This document shows positions 17,666-25,123 of a DNA stretch of 58,276 nucleotides, one piece after another. Positions within the stretch are counted from its first letter, which is position 1; each line of letters starts with the position of its first letter. The notes under the pieces are model-generated. The model did not search any database. It was given only the letters and a program-made list of their open reading frames with translations, and was not told the origin of the DNA. Both the position numbers and the translations under genes were made by a program. Origin of the DNA: Thiohalocapsa sp964524185 (GTDB lineage Bacteria > Pseudomonadota > Gammaproteobacteria > Chromatiales > Chromatiaceae); NCBI GenBank assembly GCA_964524185.1, contig CAZGCI010000013.1, positions 1 through 58,276 of the forward strand. Reading direction: 5' to 3'.

Positions 17666-18964
17666 TTAAGCCGCCTTGACCAGGGGTCTGCCATGCTCGA
17701 TGAGGTACTCGAACTCATGCCGATAATGCTTCAGGAAGCTTTGCACCGGCATGGCGGCGGCATCCCCGAGGGCGCAGATGGTCCGCCCGCCGATGCGCTC
17801 TGCGACGTTATCCAGCAGGTCCAGATCGGAGGGGCGGCCGGCGCCGTCCAGGATGCGATCCAGTACCCGCGCCAGCCAGCCCGTGCCCTCGCGGCAGGGC
17901 GTGCACTGACCACAGGATTCATGCGCGTAGAAATGGGCCAGGTTGGCGAGCACTTTCACCATGCAGGTGCCTTCAGCGATGACAATGACCGCACCCGAGC
18001 CCAACATAGAGCCGGCCTTGGCGATGGAGTCGTAATCCATGTCCGTTTCCAACATGACCTCACCCGGCACCACAGGCACGGACGAGCCCCCCGGAATCAC
18101 GGCCTTGAGCGTGCGGCCTTCGCTGACCCCGCCAGCCAGTGCCAACAGGTCGCGGAATGGCTTGCCCAGTGGCACCTCCAGGTTGCAGGGATTGTTGACG
18201 TGTCCAGTGATCGAAAACAGCTTCGGGCCACCGTTGTTGGGTCGGCCCTGCTCGAGAAACCACTGGCCGCCCTTCTCTAAAATCACCGGGACCGAGGCCA
18301 GGGACTCGGTGTTGTTGATGGTGGTGGGCTTACCGTAGAGGCCTGACTGCGCTGGGAACGGCGGCTTGTAGCGCGGCTGACCCTTTTTGCCCTCAAGGGA
18401 CTCCAATAAGGCTGTCTCTTCGCCGCAGATATAGGCGCCGGCGCCGAGATGGGTGTAGAGGTCGAAGTCAATGCCCGAGCCCTGCAGGTCCTTGCCGAGT
18501 AAGCCTGCCTCGTAAGCCTCCTCAAGGGCCTTCTCGAAGCGGTCGATGGGCTCGTAAAACTCCCCGCGGATGTAGTTGTAGCCGACGGTGGCACCGATGC
18601 AATAACCCGCGATGGCCATGCCCTCAATGAGCTGATGCGGGTTGTAGCGCATGATGTCGCGATCTTTGCAGGTGCCAGGCTCGCCTTCGTCGGAGTTGCA
18701 GACGATGTACTTCTGCCCGGGTACGTTGCGCGGCATAAAGCTCCACTTGAGGCCGGTGGGGAAGCCGGCGCCGCCACGCCCGCGCAGACCCGAGAGCTTC
18801 ACCTCTTCGATGATCGACTCCGGCGAGGGCTTCTCACGCAAAATGCGCTCCCATTGCACGTAGCCGCCAAGGCTTCGGTAGCTCTTCAACGTGTAGCGCA
18901 CGTTTGGCTTCAGGTGCATGGTCCGGAAGCAGACGGTGTCTTGATTATCAACGATACGTGTCAT
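17666..18964 (-). CDS. nuoF: NADH-quinone oxidoreductase subunit F
   Basis: NADH- and FMN-binding subunit of complex I. The NADH/FMN site is in LRGRGGAGFPTGLKWSFMP, and the 4Fe-4S cluster N3 motif is ESCGQCTPCREGTGW near the C-terminus. The ATG at 18964 gives 432 residues and has GAGG four bases upstream. An ATG at 19030 overlaps the nuoE stop (ATGA) and would add 22 residues (MIRRTGWSTARALPPK...), which do not resemble the family. The first choice is preferred, but coupling from 19030 cannot be excluded. Confidence 0.96.
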   Translation of the reverse strand: MTRIVDNQDTVCFRTMHLKPNVRYTLKSYRSLGGYVQWERILREKPSPESIIEEVKLSGLRGRGGAGFPTGLKWSFMPRNVPGQKYIVCNSDEGEPGTCKDRDIMRYNPHQLIEGMAIAGYCIGATVGYNYIRGEFYEPIDRFEKALEEAYEAGLLGKDLQGSGIDFDLYTHLGAGAYICGEETALLESLEGKKGQPRYKPPFPAQSGLYGKPTTINNTESLASVPVILEKGGQWFLEQGRPNNGGPKLFSITGHVNNPCNLEVPLGKPFRDLLALAGGVSEGRTLKAVIPGGSSVPVVPGEVMLETDMDYDSIAKAGSMLGSGAVIVIAEGTCMVKVLANLAHFYAHESCGQCTPCREGTGWLARVLDRILDGAGRPSDLDLLDNVAERIGGRTICALGDAAAMPVQSFLKHYRHEFEYLIEHGRPLVKAA

Positions 18965-19026
18965 AGCGCCTCGCATGCGCGGTTTGGGCGGCAGGGCCCG
19001 GGCGGTGCTCCAACCAGTGCGCCGGA

Positions 19027-19557
19027 TCATCGGCCCAGCTTCGCGATGAGGTTGTCCATCTCATCCGCCGTCACGTTCTCGTGGTATGCCTTGTCCACCA
19101 TGACGACCGGCGCGTGGCGGCAGGCGCCCAGACACTCAAACTCCTTGAGCGTGAAGCGCCCATCCGCAGACGTTTCACCGGGCTTGACGCCATGCCGGCG
19201 TTCGATGTGCTCAAGCAGCGCCTCGGCGCCGCCCAACATGCAGGAGATGCTGTTGCATACACAAATCTTGTGCCGCCCCACCGGCTCCAAGTCATACATG
19301 GCATAAAACGTAGCGACTTCGTAGACAGCCACCTCGGGCATGTCCAAATAGGCCGCGACCTGGTCCATGAGTGCTTGGGTGAGCCAGCCGCCGTTATGTT
19401 CCTGCACCAACGTGAGCGCCGGCATCACAGCAGACTGCTTCCACTCGGGTGGATACTTCGCCACGTGCCGGTCAATCGCCGAGCGCAGCTCCGGTGTCAG
19501 CAGCGTTGCCTTGTCGACATCGTGAATAACGGCCAGGGGGGCGGTCCGAAAGCTCAT
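19027..19557 (-). CDS. nuoE: NADH-quinone oxidoreductase subunit E
   Basis: Thioredoxin-fold subunit of the NADH dehydrogenase module, carrying the 2Fe-2S cluster N1a. Its four cysteines are in CNSISCMLGG and ECLGACRHAPVV. The 176-residue length and the helical N-terminus (LTPELRSAIDRHVAKYP) are normal. The start codon overlaps the nuoD stop (TGATG), and its stop overlaps an upstream ATG of nuoF, so translation of D, E and F is probably coupled. Confidence 0.97.
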   Translation of the reverse strand: MSFRTAPLAVIHDVDKATLLTPELRSAIDRHVAKYPPEWKQSAVMPALTLVQEHNGGWLTQALMDQVAAYLDMPEVAVYEVATFYAMYDLEPVGRHKICVCNSISCMLGGAEALLEHIERRHGVKPGETSADGRFTLKEFECLGACRHAPVVMVDKAYHENVTADEMDNLIAKLGR

Positions 19558-20816
19558 CAGCGGTCGATCTCCCCAAAAACGACATCCATCGTGCCGATGA
19601 TGGCGACGACGTCCGCGAGCATGTGGCCCTTAGACATTTCGTCCAACGCGGCGAGGTGGGCAAACCCTGGCGCCCGCACCTTGAGCCGATAGGGCTTGTT
19701 GGCGCCGTCGGAGACGATGTAGCAGCCGAATTCACCCTTGGGTGCTTCCACCGCGGCGTAGGCTTCGCCCTTGGGCGTGCAATAACCCTCGGTGAAGAGT
19801 TTGAAGTGGTGGATCAGGGCTTCCATGTCGTCTTTCATGTCGACGCGGCGCGGCGGCGTCACCTTATGATCGTCCACCATCACTGGGCCGGGGTTGGCGC
19901 GCAGCCAAGACACGCATTGCTTGATGATGCGGTTTGATTGGCGCATCTCTTCGATGCGTACCAAGTAGCGGTCGTAGCAGTCGCCGTTCTGGCCAACCGG
20001 AATGTCGAAGTAGAGGTCGCCGTAAGCGGCGTACGGTTGCTTCTTGCGGAGATCCCAGGCGACGCCGGAGCCGCGCAGCATGGGTCCGGTGAAGCCGAGG
20101 CTCAAGGCTCGCTCTGGGCTTACGACGCCGATGCCGACGGTGCGTTGCTTCCAAATGCGGTTGTCGGTCAACAGGGTCTCGTATTCATCGACCAGCGACG
20201 GGAAGCGCTCAGTGAAGTCCTTGATGAAGTCGAGCAGCGAGCCGCTGCGCGCCTCATTGAGCTTGCGGATCGCGCCCTTGCCGTGCCAGCGGGTACTGGA
20301 CTCCGGGAACCGCGGCATTCGCGCTGGTAGGTCTCGGTAGACCCCGCCGGGACGATAGTAGGTCGCGTGCAGGCGCGCGCCCGATACGGCCTCGTAACAG
20401 TCCATTAGGTCTTCCCGCTCACGGAAACAGTAGAGGAAGACGCTCATCGCACCGACATCCAGCGCATGGGCACCGAGCCACATCAAGTGGTTCAGGACGC
20501 GCGTGATCTCGTCGAACATGGTGCGGATGTACTGTGCGCGGATGGGTGCCTCGATCCCGAGCAGCTTCTCGATGGCGCGCACATAGCCGTGCTCGTTACA
20601 CATCATGGACACGTAGTCCAGACGATCCATGTAGCCGATACTCTGGTTGAACGGCTTGGACTCGGCCAGCTTTTCAGTACCGCGATGCAGCAGGCCGATA
20701 TGCGGGTCGGCGCGATCGATGACCTCGCCGTCCATCTCCAACACCAACCGCAGCACCCCGTGGGCAGCCGGATGTTGCGGCCCAAAGTTGAGTGTGTAGT
20801 TGCGGATTTCAGGCAT
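19557..20816 (-). CDS. nuoD: NADH-quinone oxidoreductase subunit D
   Basis: 49-kDa subunit of complex I, related to the large subunit of NiFe hydrogenases, which lines the quinone pocket. The ATG at 20816 gives 419 residues beginning MPEIRNYTLNFGPQHPAAHG. The quinone-site residues are in FGPQHPAAHGVLRL, and the hydrogenase-like segment PHIGLLHRGTEKLAE follows. The start lies 8 bases inside the end of nuoC. NuoC and NuoD are separate proteins here, unlike the fused NuoCD of E. coli. Confidence 0.97.
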   Translation of the reverse strand: MPEIRNYTLNFGPQHPAAHGVLRLVLEMDGEVIDRADPHIGLLHRGTEKLAESKPFNQSIGYMDRLDYVSMMCNEHGYVRAIEKLLGIEAPIRAQYIRTMFDEITRVLNHLMWLGAHALDVGAMSVFLYCFREREDLMDCYEAVSGARLHATYYRPGGVYRDLPARMPRFPESSTRWHGKGAIRKLNEARSGSLLDFIKDFTERFPSLVDEYETLLTDNRIWKQRTVGIGVVSPERALSLGFTGPMLRGSGVAWDLRKKQPYAAYGDLYFDIPVGQNGDCYDRYLVRIEEMRQSNRIIKQCVSWLRANPGPVMVDDHKVTPPRRVDMKDDMEALIHHFKLFTEGYCTPKGEAYAAVEAPKGEFGCYIVSDGANKPYRLKVRAPGFAHLAALDEMSKGHMLADVVAIIGTMDVVFGEIDR

Positions 20817-21567
20817 TGGCTGCGCCCCCCTTGGCGTCTTTAACAGCGGCCTGGGCCTCCCGTGCTGCCTGCGCCTGTTCCTCTGTGAGGTAGCGACTGT
20901 CGTTGCGAATGACCTTGGGCACCAAGACGCGCGACTCGATTTCCACCGGCTCATACACCACGCGGCCCTGCTCGGGGTCGTAGCGCATGGCGACATGGCC
21001 GCTCAGGGGAAAGTCCTTCCGGAACGGGTAACCGACGAAGCCATAGTCGGTGAGGATGCGGCGCAGATCCGGGTGGCCGCGGAAGAGGATGCCGAACAGG
21101 TCGAAGGCCTCGCGCTCGAACCAGTTGGCGGCCGCCCAGACGCTGACCACGGAGTCGACCATGGGCTGCCTACCACCCACGTAGACCTTCAGTCTGAGGC
21201 GGCGGTTATAGTCCAGCGACAGCAGGTGATACACAACAGCGAACCGCTCTAGATCGTCTTCGTCCAATTCGACATCACGATCCACGCCGCGGCCGAAGCC
21301 GGTGGTGGATGCCGCCTCCGTCGCCCATTCGGACTTCCCGTAGGCCGCATAATCCACGCCACAGAGGTCGATGAGCTGCTCGAAGTGCAGCTCAGGATCG
21401 TCACGCAGCTCGACACAAACTGCCGTGATGTCGGCCGCGGGTACCGTAAGTGTCAGCTCACCTAGGGCGGAATGAAGCGCGAAACCCTCGCCTTGCCAGC
21501 GGCTCTGCAACACGTGGGCCAGCGCGTCGAGGCGGGCGTCGCCGGTGGAAGCAATGGTGTCAGACAT
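20809..21567 (-). CDS. nuoC: NADH-quinone oxidoreductase subunit C
   Basis: 30-kDa peripheral subunit of complex I, needed to assemble NuoD. The 252-residue protein has the family signature REAFDLFGILFRGHPDLRRI, followed by TDYGFVGYPFRKDFPLSGHV near the C-terminus. The N-terminal 40 residues are less conserved. The insert region around GFGRGVDRDVELDEDDLERF and the C-terminal tail (EEQAQAAREAQAAVKDAKGG) lengthen it compared with many relatives. It follows nuoB by 27 bases. Confidence 0.96.
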   Translation of the reverse strand: MSDTIASTGDARLDALAHVLQSRWQGEGFALHSALGELTLTVPAADITAVCVELRDDPELHFEQLIDLCGVDYAAYGKSEWATEAASTTGFGRGVDRDVELDEDDLERFAVVYHLLSLDYNRRLRLKVYVGGRQPMVDSVVSVWAAANWFEREAFDLFGILFRGHPDLRRILTDYGFVGYPFRKDFPLSGHVAMRYDPEQGRVVYEPVEIESRVLVPKVIRNDSRYLTEEQAQAAREAQAAVKDAKGGAANA

Positions 21568-21594
21568 GACCTGTGGAACTGCGCGGTCGGCGCA

Positions 21595-22071
21595 TCAGCG
21601 CGCGATGGTGTTGGTGCGGCGGATCTTGTTTTGGAGCTGCAGCACGCCGTAGAGCAGTGCCTCAGCGGTGGGCGGGCACCCGGGCACGTAGACATCCACC
21701 GGCACGATGCGATCGCAACCGCGCACCACCGAGTATGAGTAGTGGTAGTAGCCGCCGCCGTTGGCGCAGGACCCCATCGAGATCACCCAGCGGGGCTCTG
21801 CCATCTGGTCGTAGACGCGGCGGAGTGCTGGAGCCATCTTGTTGACAAGCGTACCGGCGACGATCATCACGTCGCTCTGGCGCGGACTGGGGCGAAAGAT
21901 GATGCCGAAGCGATCGAGGTCGTAGCGAGCCGCACCGGCATGCATCATCTCCACCGCGCAGCACGCGAGGCCGAAGGTCATCGGCCACAGGGAGCCGGTG
22001 CGGGCCCAGTTGATCAGCTTGTCGGCTGTCGTCGTGACAACACCCTCATCGAGCACACCCTCAACACCCAT
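21595..22071 (-). CDS. nuoB: NADH-quinone oxidoreductase subunit B
   Basis: The 158-residue subunit holds cluster N2, the last iron-sulfur cluster before quinone. Its ligands are the adjacent pair in LACCAVEMMHAG plus the cysteines in ISMGSCANGGG and VYVPGCPPTAEALLYG. The order is nuoA, nuoB, nuoC with short gaps (63 and 27 bases). Length and motifs are normal. Confidence 0.97.
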   Translation of the reverse strand: MGVEGVLDEGVVTTTADKLINWARTGSLWPMTFGLACCAVEMMHAGAARYDLDRFGIIFRPSPRQSDVMIVAGTLVNKMAPALRRVYDQMAEPRWVISMGSCANGGGYYHYSYSVVRGCDRIVPVDVYVPGCPPTAEALLYGVLQLQNKIRRTNTIAR

Positions 22072-22134
22072 GGTGGCCTCCTTCAGGAATCAGCAAGGCG
22101 AGATGCGGGACCGCACGGGCAGCACGCGGGCGCA

Positions 22135-22491
22135 CTATTCCCATTCCAGGGCTCCCTTGCGCCACTCGTAGATGAAGCCAACCACGAGTATCCCGAGAAA
22201 CACCGACATGGCGATGAAGCCCGCTATGCCAAGGTCTTCCAGTACAACCGCCCAGGGAAATAGGAAGGCGATCTCAAGGTCGAAAATGATGAACAGGATG
22301 GCGACGAGGTAATAGCGCACGTCGAACTTCATGTGCGCGTGCTCGAAGGCCTCGAACCCACACTCATAGGGCGAATCCTTGGCCGCATCGGGCCGGCGTG
22401 GGCCGAGCAACATACCGAGCACACGCGGCACAAAGCCGATGAGCAGCGCGATGACCAGGAAAATCAGGATGTGGAGGTAGTCTTCCAGCAC
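22135..22491 (-). CDS. nuoA: NADH-quinone oxidoreductase subunit A
   Basis: The first gene of the nuo operon encodes the small ND3-like membrane subunit of complex I (118 residues, three helices). The loop after the first helix has DSPYECGFEAFEHAHMKFDV, containing the conserved Cys that reports the active/deactive state in other complexes, and it is followed by RYYLVAILFIIFDLEIAFLFPWAV. A sigma70-type promoter lies about 60-95 bases upstream. Confidence 0.97.
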   Translation of the reverse strand: MLEDYLHILIFLVIALLIGFVPRVLGMLLGPRRPDAAKDSPYECGFEAFEHAHMKFDVRYYLVAILFIIFDLEIAFLFPWAVVLEDLGIAGFIAMSVFLGILVVGFIYEWRKGALEWE

Positions 22492-22555
22492 GCGCCACTC
22501 CCATGGTGGGTAGATTGTGATGCCGGGGCTGCACCGACAGCACCCAGGGCGCGCG

Positions 22556-22584
22556 AGTCTAGACTAGAGGGCACCGAGTGTCAA
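22556..22584 (-). promoter_or_regulatory. Predicted sigma70 promoter of the nuo operon
   Basis: On the minus strand TTGACA (22584-22579) is followed after exactly 17 bases by TAGACT (22561-22556), which matches the -10 consensus at four of six positions. Transcription would start near 22549, about 58 bases before nuoA. It lies between the tRNA-Leu gene and nuoA. Confidence 0.6.
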
Positions 22585-22614
22585 GCATGCCACTCATGGA
22601 AAAACCCTTATTTT

Positions 22615-22644
22615 CAGCAAGTTAGCACGTTAAAGTGCTTGCTG
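22615..22644 (-). terminator. Hairpin downstream of tRNA-Leu, possible terminator or processing site
   Basis: The arms CAGCAA/TTGCTG and GCAC/GTGC pair around a 6-base loop, with a 4-base bulge. On the minus strand the stem is followed about ten bases later by a TTTTT run. It lies between the tRNA-Leu 3' end and the nuo promoter, where tRNA transcripts would be expected to end. Confidence 0.4.
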
Positions 22645-22692
22645 GAAGCGACGCCCGTGTGCCCCGCTGAGGGACCGCGAAATGTCCGTGAT

Positions 22693-22777
22693 TGGTGCCG
22701 ACGGCCGGACTCGAACCGGCACGGCTTGCGCCACTGCCCCCTCAAGACAGCGTGTCTACCAATTCCACCACGTCGGC
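22693..22777 (-). tRNA. tRNA-Leu (anticodon GAG)
   Basis: The minus strand reads as an 85-base tRNA including an encoded CCA (22695-22693). The acceptor arm GCCGACG (22777-22771) pairs with CGTCGGC (22703-22697). The D arm holds TGGTGGAATTGGTAGACACG, typical of tRNA-Leu. The anticodon loop CTTGAGG gives GAG. A long variable arm follows, and the T arm contains GGTTCGAGTCC. It sits between secG and nuoA, a common arrangement in gammaproteobacteria. Confidence 0.95.
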
Positions 22778-22813
22778 AAATAAACTTGGCTGGCGAGCGA
22801 CATTAACGCACCG

Positions 22814-23329
22814 TCAGTCGTCGACCGGGGCGCCCACGGGGACCGGCGGCAGGTCCTCCGCGTCCACCGAGCCCGACGGCGCGTCCACCGGCGGCAGGTC
22901 GGTCTCACCCGCGCCGACCTGCGCTGGCTCAACCCGTCCGCCAGCCTCTGCCGCCCCATTATCCTGCGAGGCGACCGGCGGCGCATCCGATACGGCGTCC
23001 GCAGCTGGCGGCTGGGGCAGATCGCCGGCATCGTCAGGTGTTGTGGCGGGCCCAAACCGCGGGACGACCACGTCATCCATCAGGCCCCGAGGCTCCCCCA
23101 CCTGTGCTGCAAAATAGGCGAGCGCCATGCTGGTCAAGAAGAAGGCCGTCGCCATGATGGCCGTCGTCCGTGTCAGGAAGGACGCCGAGCCCCGCGAACC
23201 GAATACCGTCGCTGATGCGCCGCTACCGAAAGCAGCACCAGCGTCCGCGCCCTTCCCGTGCTGAATCAGGATCAGCCCAATGAGCCCGATGGCGAGCAGC
23301 AGGTGCAGGATGGTCAAGAAAAGCTGCAT
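22814..23329 (-). CDS. secG: Preprotein translocase subunit SecG, with long C-terminal tail
   Basis: Accessory subunit of the SecYEG channel. Residues 1-75 match SecG: two membrane helices (LTILHLLLAIGLIGLILIQ and TTAIMATAFFLTSMALAYF) flanking the conserved loop HGKGADAGAAFGSGASATVFG. The remaining ~95 residues are a Pro-, Asp- and Ala-rich tail of low complexity without a recognisable fold. SecG is usually 75-115 residues, so at 171 this one is long. It is followed on the same strand by tRNA-Leu and nuoA. Confidence 0.95.
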   Translation of the reverse strand: MQLFLTILHLLLAIGLIGLILIQHGKGADAGAAFGSGASATVFGSRGSASFLTRTTAIMATAFFLTSMALAYFAAQVGEPRGLMDDVVVPRFGPATTPDDAGDLPQPPAADAVSDAPPVASQDNGAAEAGGRVEPAQVGAGETDLPPVDAPSGSVDAEDLPPVPVGAPVDD

Positions 23330-23377
23330 GGTATCCGACGTTCGCAGAATCTGGCGACGGCACTGCGACGGCGCCTG

Positions 23378-24139
23378 TTAGGCACTGTCTTCGCCGGCCT
23401 GGCAAATGGCAATGAAATCGATGGCCTTGAGTGCGGCACCGCCGATCAGACCACCGTCGATATCGTTCCGCGCAATGAGATCAGCGGCGTTGCCCGGCTT
23501 CATGCTGCCACCATAGAGGATTCGCAGCCCCTCGGCGATGTCCTTGCTGTGCTGTGCGATGCGTCCGCGCAGGAAAGCGTGCACCTCTTGTGCTTGGTCC
23601 GGCGTGGCGGTCACACCCGTGCCGATGGCCCAGACCGGTTCGTAGGCAACAACGCCAGTGCCGAGGGCGTCCACGCCGGATCGCTCCAAAACCGCGTCGA
23701 TCTGGCGGGCCACAACCTCTTCGGTCTTGCCGCCCTCGCGCTCTTCCAACGTCTCCCCCACACAGAGGATTGGCACCATGCCACTGGCCACCGCCTGTGC
23801 ATACTTGCGTGCGACCAGGGCGTCTGACTCGCCGTTGAACTGGCGGCGCTCGGAGTGGCCGACGATCGCATAGCGGCAGCCAAAGTCTTTGAGCATCGCC
23901 GCAGACACCTGGCCGGTGAAGGCGCCATCCGGTTGCTCGGAGACGTCCTGCGAGCCCCAAGCGATGTCACTGCCAGCGAGGACCTCCTCTGCAACGTAGA
24001 GATACGGGAACGGCGGGCAGACCGCTACGTCGACCCGCTGCATGCCCGCGGCACCAGCCTTGACACCGCGCAGTAGCTCCGCGGCCTCGGCCTTGGTGCC
24101 GTTCATCTTCCAGTTGCCAGCAATCAAAGGCCGTCGCAT
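23378..24139 (-). CDS. tpiA: Triosephosphate isomerase
   Basis: Interconverts dihydroxyacetone phosphate and glyceraldehyde 3-phosphate in glycolysis and the Calvin cycle. The 253-residue TIM barrel shows all catalytic parts: AGNWKMNG with the active-site Lys, AIVGHSERRQF with the electrophilic His, VAYEPVWAIGTGVTA with the catalytic Glu and the mobile loop, and LYGGSMKPGN for phosphate binding. It lies 48 bases upstream of secG, so the two are probably transcribed together. Confidence 0.97.
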   Translation of the reverse strand: MRRPLIAGNWKMNGTKAEAAELLRGVKAGAAGMQRVDVAVCPPFPYLYVAEEVLAGSDIAWGSQDVSEQPDGAFTGQVSAAMLKDFGCRYAIVGHSERRQFNGESDALVARKYAQAVASGMVPILCVGETLEEREGGKTEEVVARQIDAVLERSGVDALGTGVVAYEPVWAIGTGVTATPDQAQEVHAFLRGRIAQHSKDIAEGLRILYGGSMKPGNAADLIARNDIDGGLIGGAALKAIDFIAICQAGEDSA

Positions 24140-24165
24140 GGGAAACCCCCGCTGAAAAGCCCGCT

Positions 24166-24194
24166 AGTGTAGCCGCGGGCTGGCCTGCGCACAA
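24166..24194 (-). promoter_or_regulatory. Candidate sigma70 promoter of tpiA-secG
   Basis: On the minus strand TTGTGC (24194-24189) and TACACT (24171-24166) are separated by 17 bases and lie about 27 bases upstream of the tpiA ATG. The -10 is good and the -35 is fair. Confidence 0.4.
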
Positions 24195-24253
24195 CAACGC
24201 CGTGCAGCACCGCCGCTTCCACCCAATCTGGCGATTAGCTTACACTCCCGGCG

Positions 24254-24736
24254 ATGGCCAAGGGAAAAAAGAAAAAGTCCGCCGTGGGCGGCAACACCAT
24301 CGCCCTGAACAAAAAGGCGGGGCACGAGTACCACCTCGAGCAGCGTTTCGAGTGCGGCCTTGCCCTGGAAGGCTGGGAGGTGAAGGGGCTGCGGGCCGGT
24401 CGCCTACAGCTCAAGGAAAGTTACGTCAAGGTCTTGCACGGCGAGGCCTACCTGATTGGTGCCCACATCTCGCCGCTCACCTCCGCCTCCACCCACGTGC
24501 AACCGGACCCCACGCGCACCCGCAAGCTCCTACTGCACAAAGCAGAGCTCAACCGCCTCATCGGCCAGACCGAGCGCGCCGGCTACACCCTGGTCCCCAC
24601 CGCCATGTACTGGAAGCGCGGCCGCGCCAAGCTCGAGGTCGGCCTCGCCAAGGGCAAGAAGCTCCACGACAAGCGCGCCACGGAGAAAGACCGCGACTGG
24701 CAGCGCGAAAAGGAGCGCATCTTCAAGCAGGGCTAA
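24254..24736 (+). CDS. smpB: SsrA-binding protein SmpB
   Basis: Binds tmRNA and brings it to stalled ribosomes for trans-translation. The 160-residue protein has the family core: NKKAGHEYHLEQRFECGLAL, LEGWEVKGLRAGRLQLKESY, and the TRTRKLLLHKAELNRL segment. The basic C-terminal tail (GKKLHDKRATEKDRDWQREK) inserts into the decoding site. It is transcribed divergently from tpiA. No ssrA gene was found next to it, which is not unusual. Confidence 0.97.
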   Translation: MAKGKKKKSAVGGNTIALNKKAGHEYHLEQRFECGLALEGWEVKGLRAGRLQLKESYVKVLHGEAYLIGAHISPLTSASTHVQPDPTRTRKLLLHKAELNRLIGQTERAGYTLVPTAMYWKRGRAKLEVGLAKGKKLHDKRATEKDRDWQREKERIFKQG

Positions 24737-24841
24737 GCGTCTTTGACGCCCCGGCCGCACCGCGCTCGACGCCAAAGGCGTCAGCACGCTGTGACTGCGA
24801 TGAACCCAGTGGGATCGAGGGCCTACGCATCGCGACAACCG

Positions 24842-24868
24842 AAGCCGGCCTTGATCGGCCGGCTTTCC
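24842..24868 (+). terminator. Intrinsic terminator-like hairpin downstream of smpB
   Basis: A perfect 9-bp inverted repeat (AAGCCGGCC and GGCCGGCTT) surrounds the 6-base loop TTGATC and is followed by TCCC. It lies about 105 bases after the smpB stop, and the flanking A and T runs make it usable on either strand. The rest of the 387-base gap to typA shows GC-rich palindromes but no gene. Confidence 0.55.
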
Positions 24869-25123
24869 CTCGCAGCTCCGCATAGCGGGACAGCGACCTA
24901 CTCGAAGACGACTCCTAGCCCGAAGCCCCGGCGGTAATCCCGGGGCCCGGGGTGCCAGCGTTGTCCTGCTCTCGTGCTGAGGCTCGGTACCCCCGAGCCG
25001 TGCACTGGCGGCAGCGCCGCCGGACCCCGTGCCATGCGTGGTCCAGCCCGCAACTGCCTCAGACGGTCTCAGGGCTTGCCCGCAGCTGCATCAGCACCGC
25101 CGGCGGTGAGGGCAGCGAGGCGA

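Noticed and set aside
22693..22777. tRNA-Leu as an integration site of a genomic island
   Set aside because: Both sides are conserved core genes (secG and nuo), with no integrase and no duplicate of the tRNA 3' end seen.
24737..25123. tmRNA (ssrA) next to smpB
   Set aside because: I found no tRNA-like ends, no CCA context and no tag-encoding frame. Only GC-rich palindromes and one terminator-like hairpin are present.
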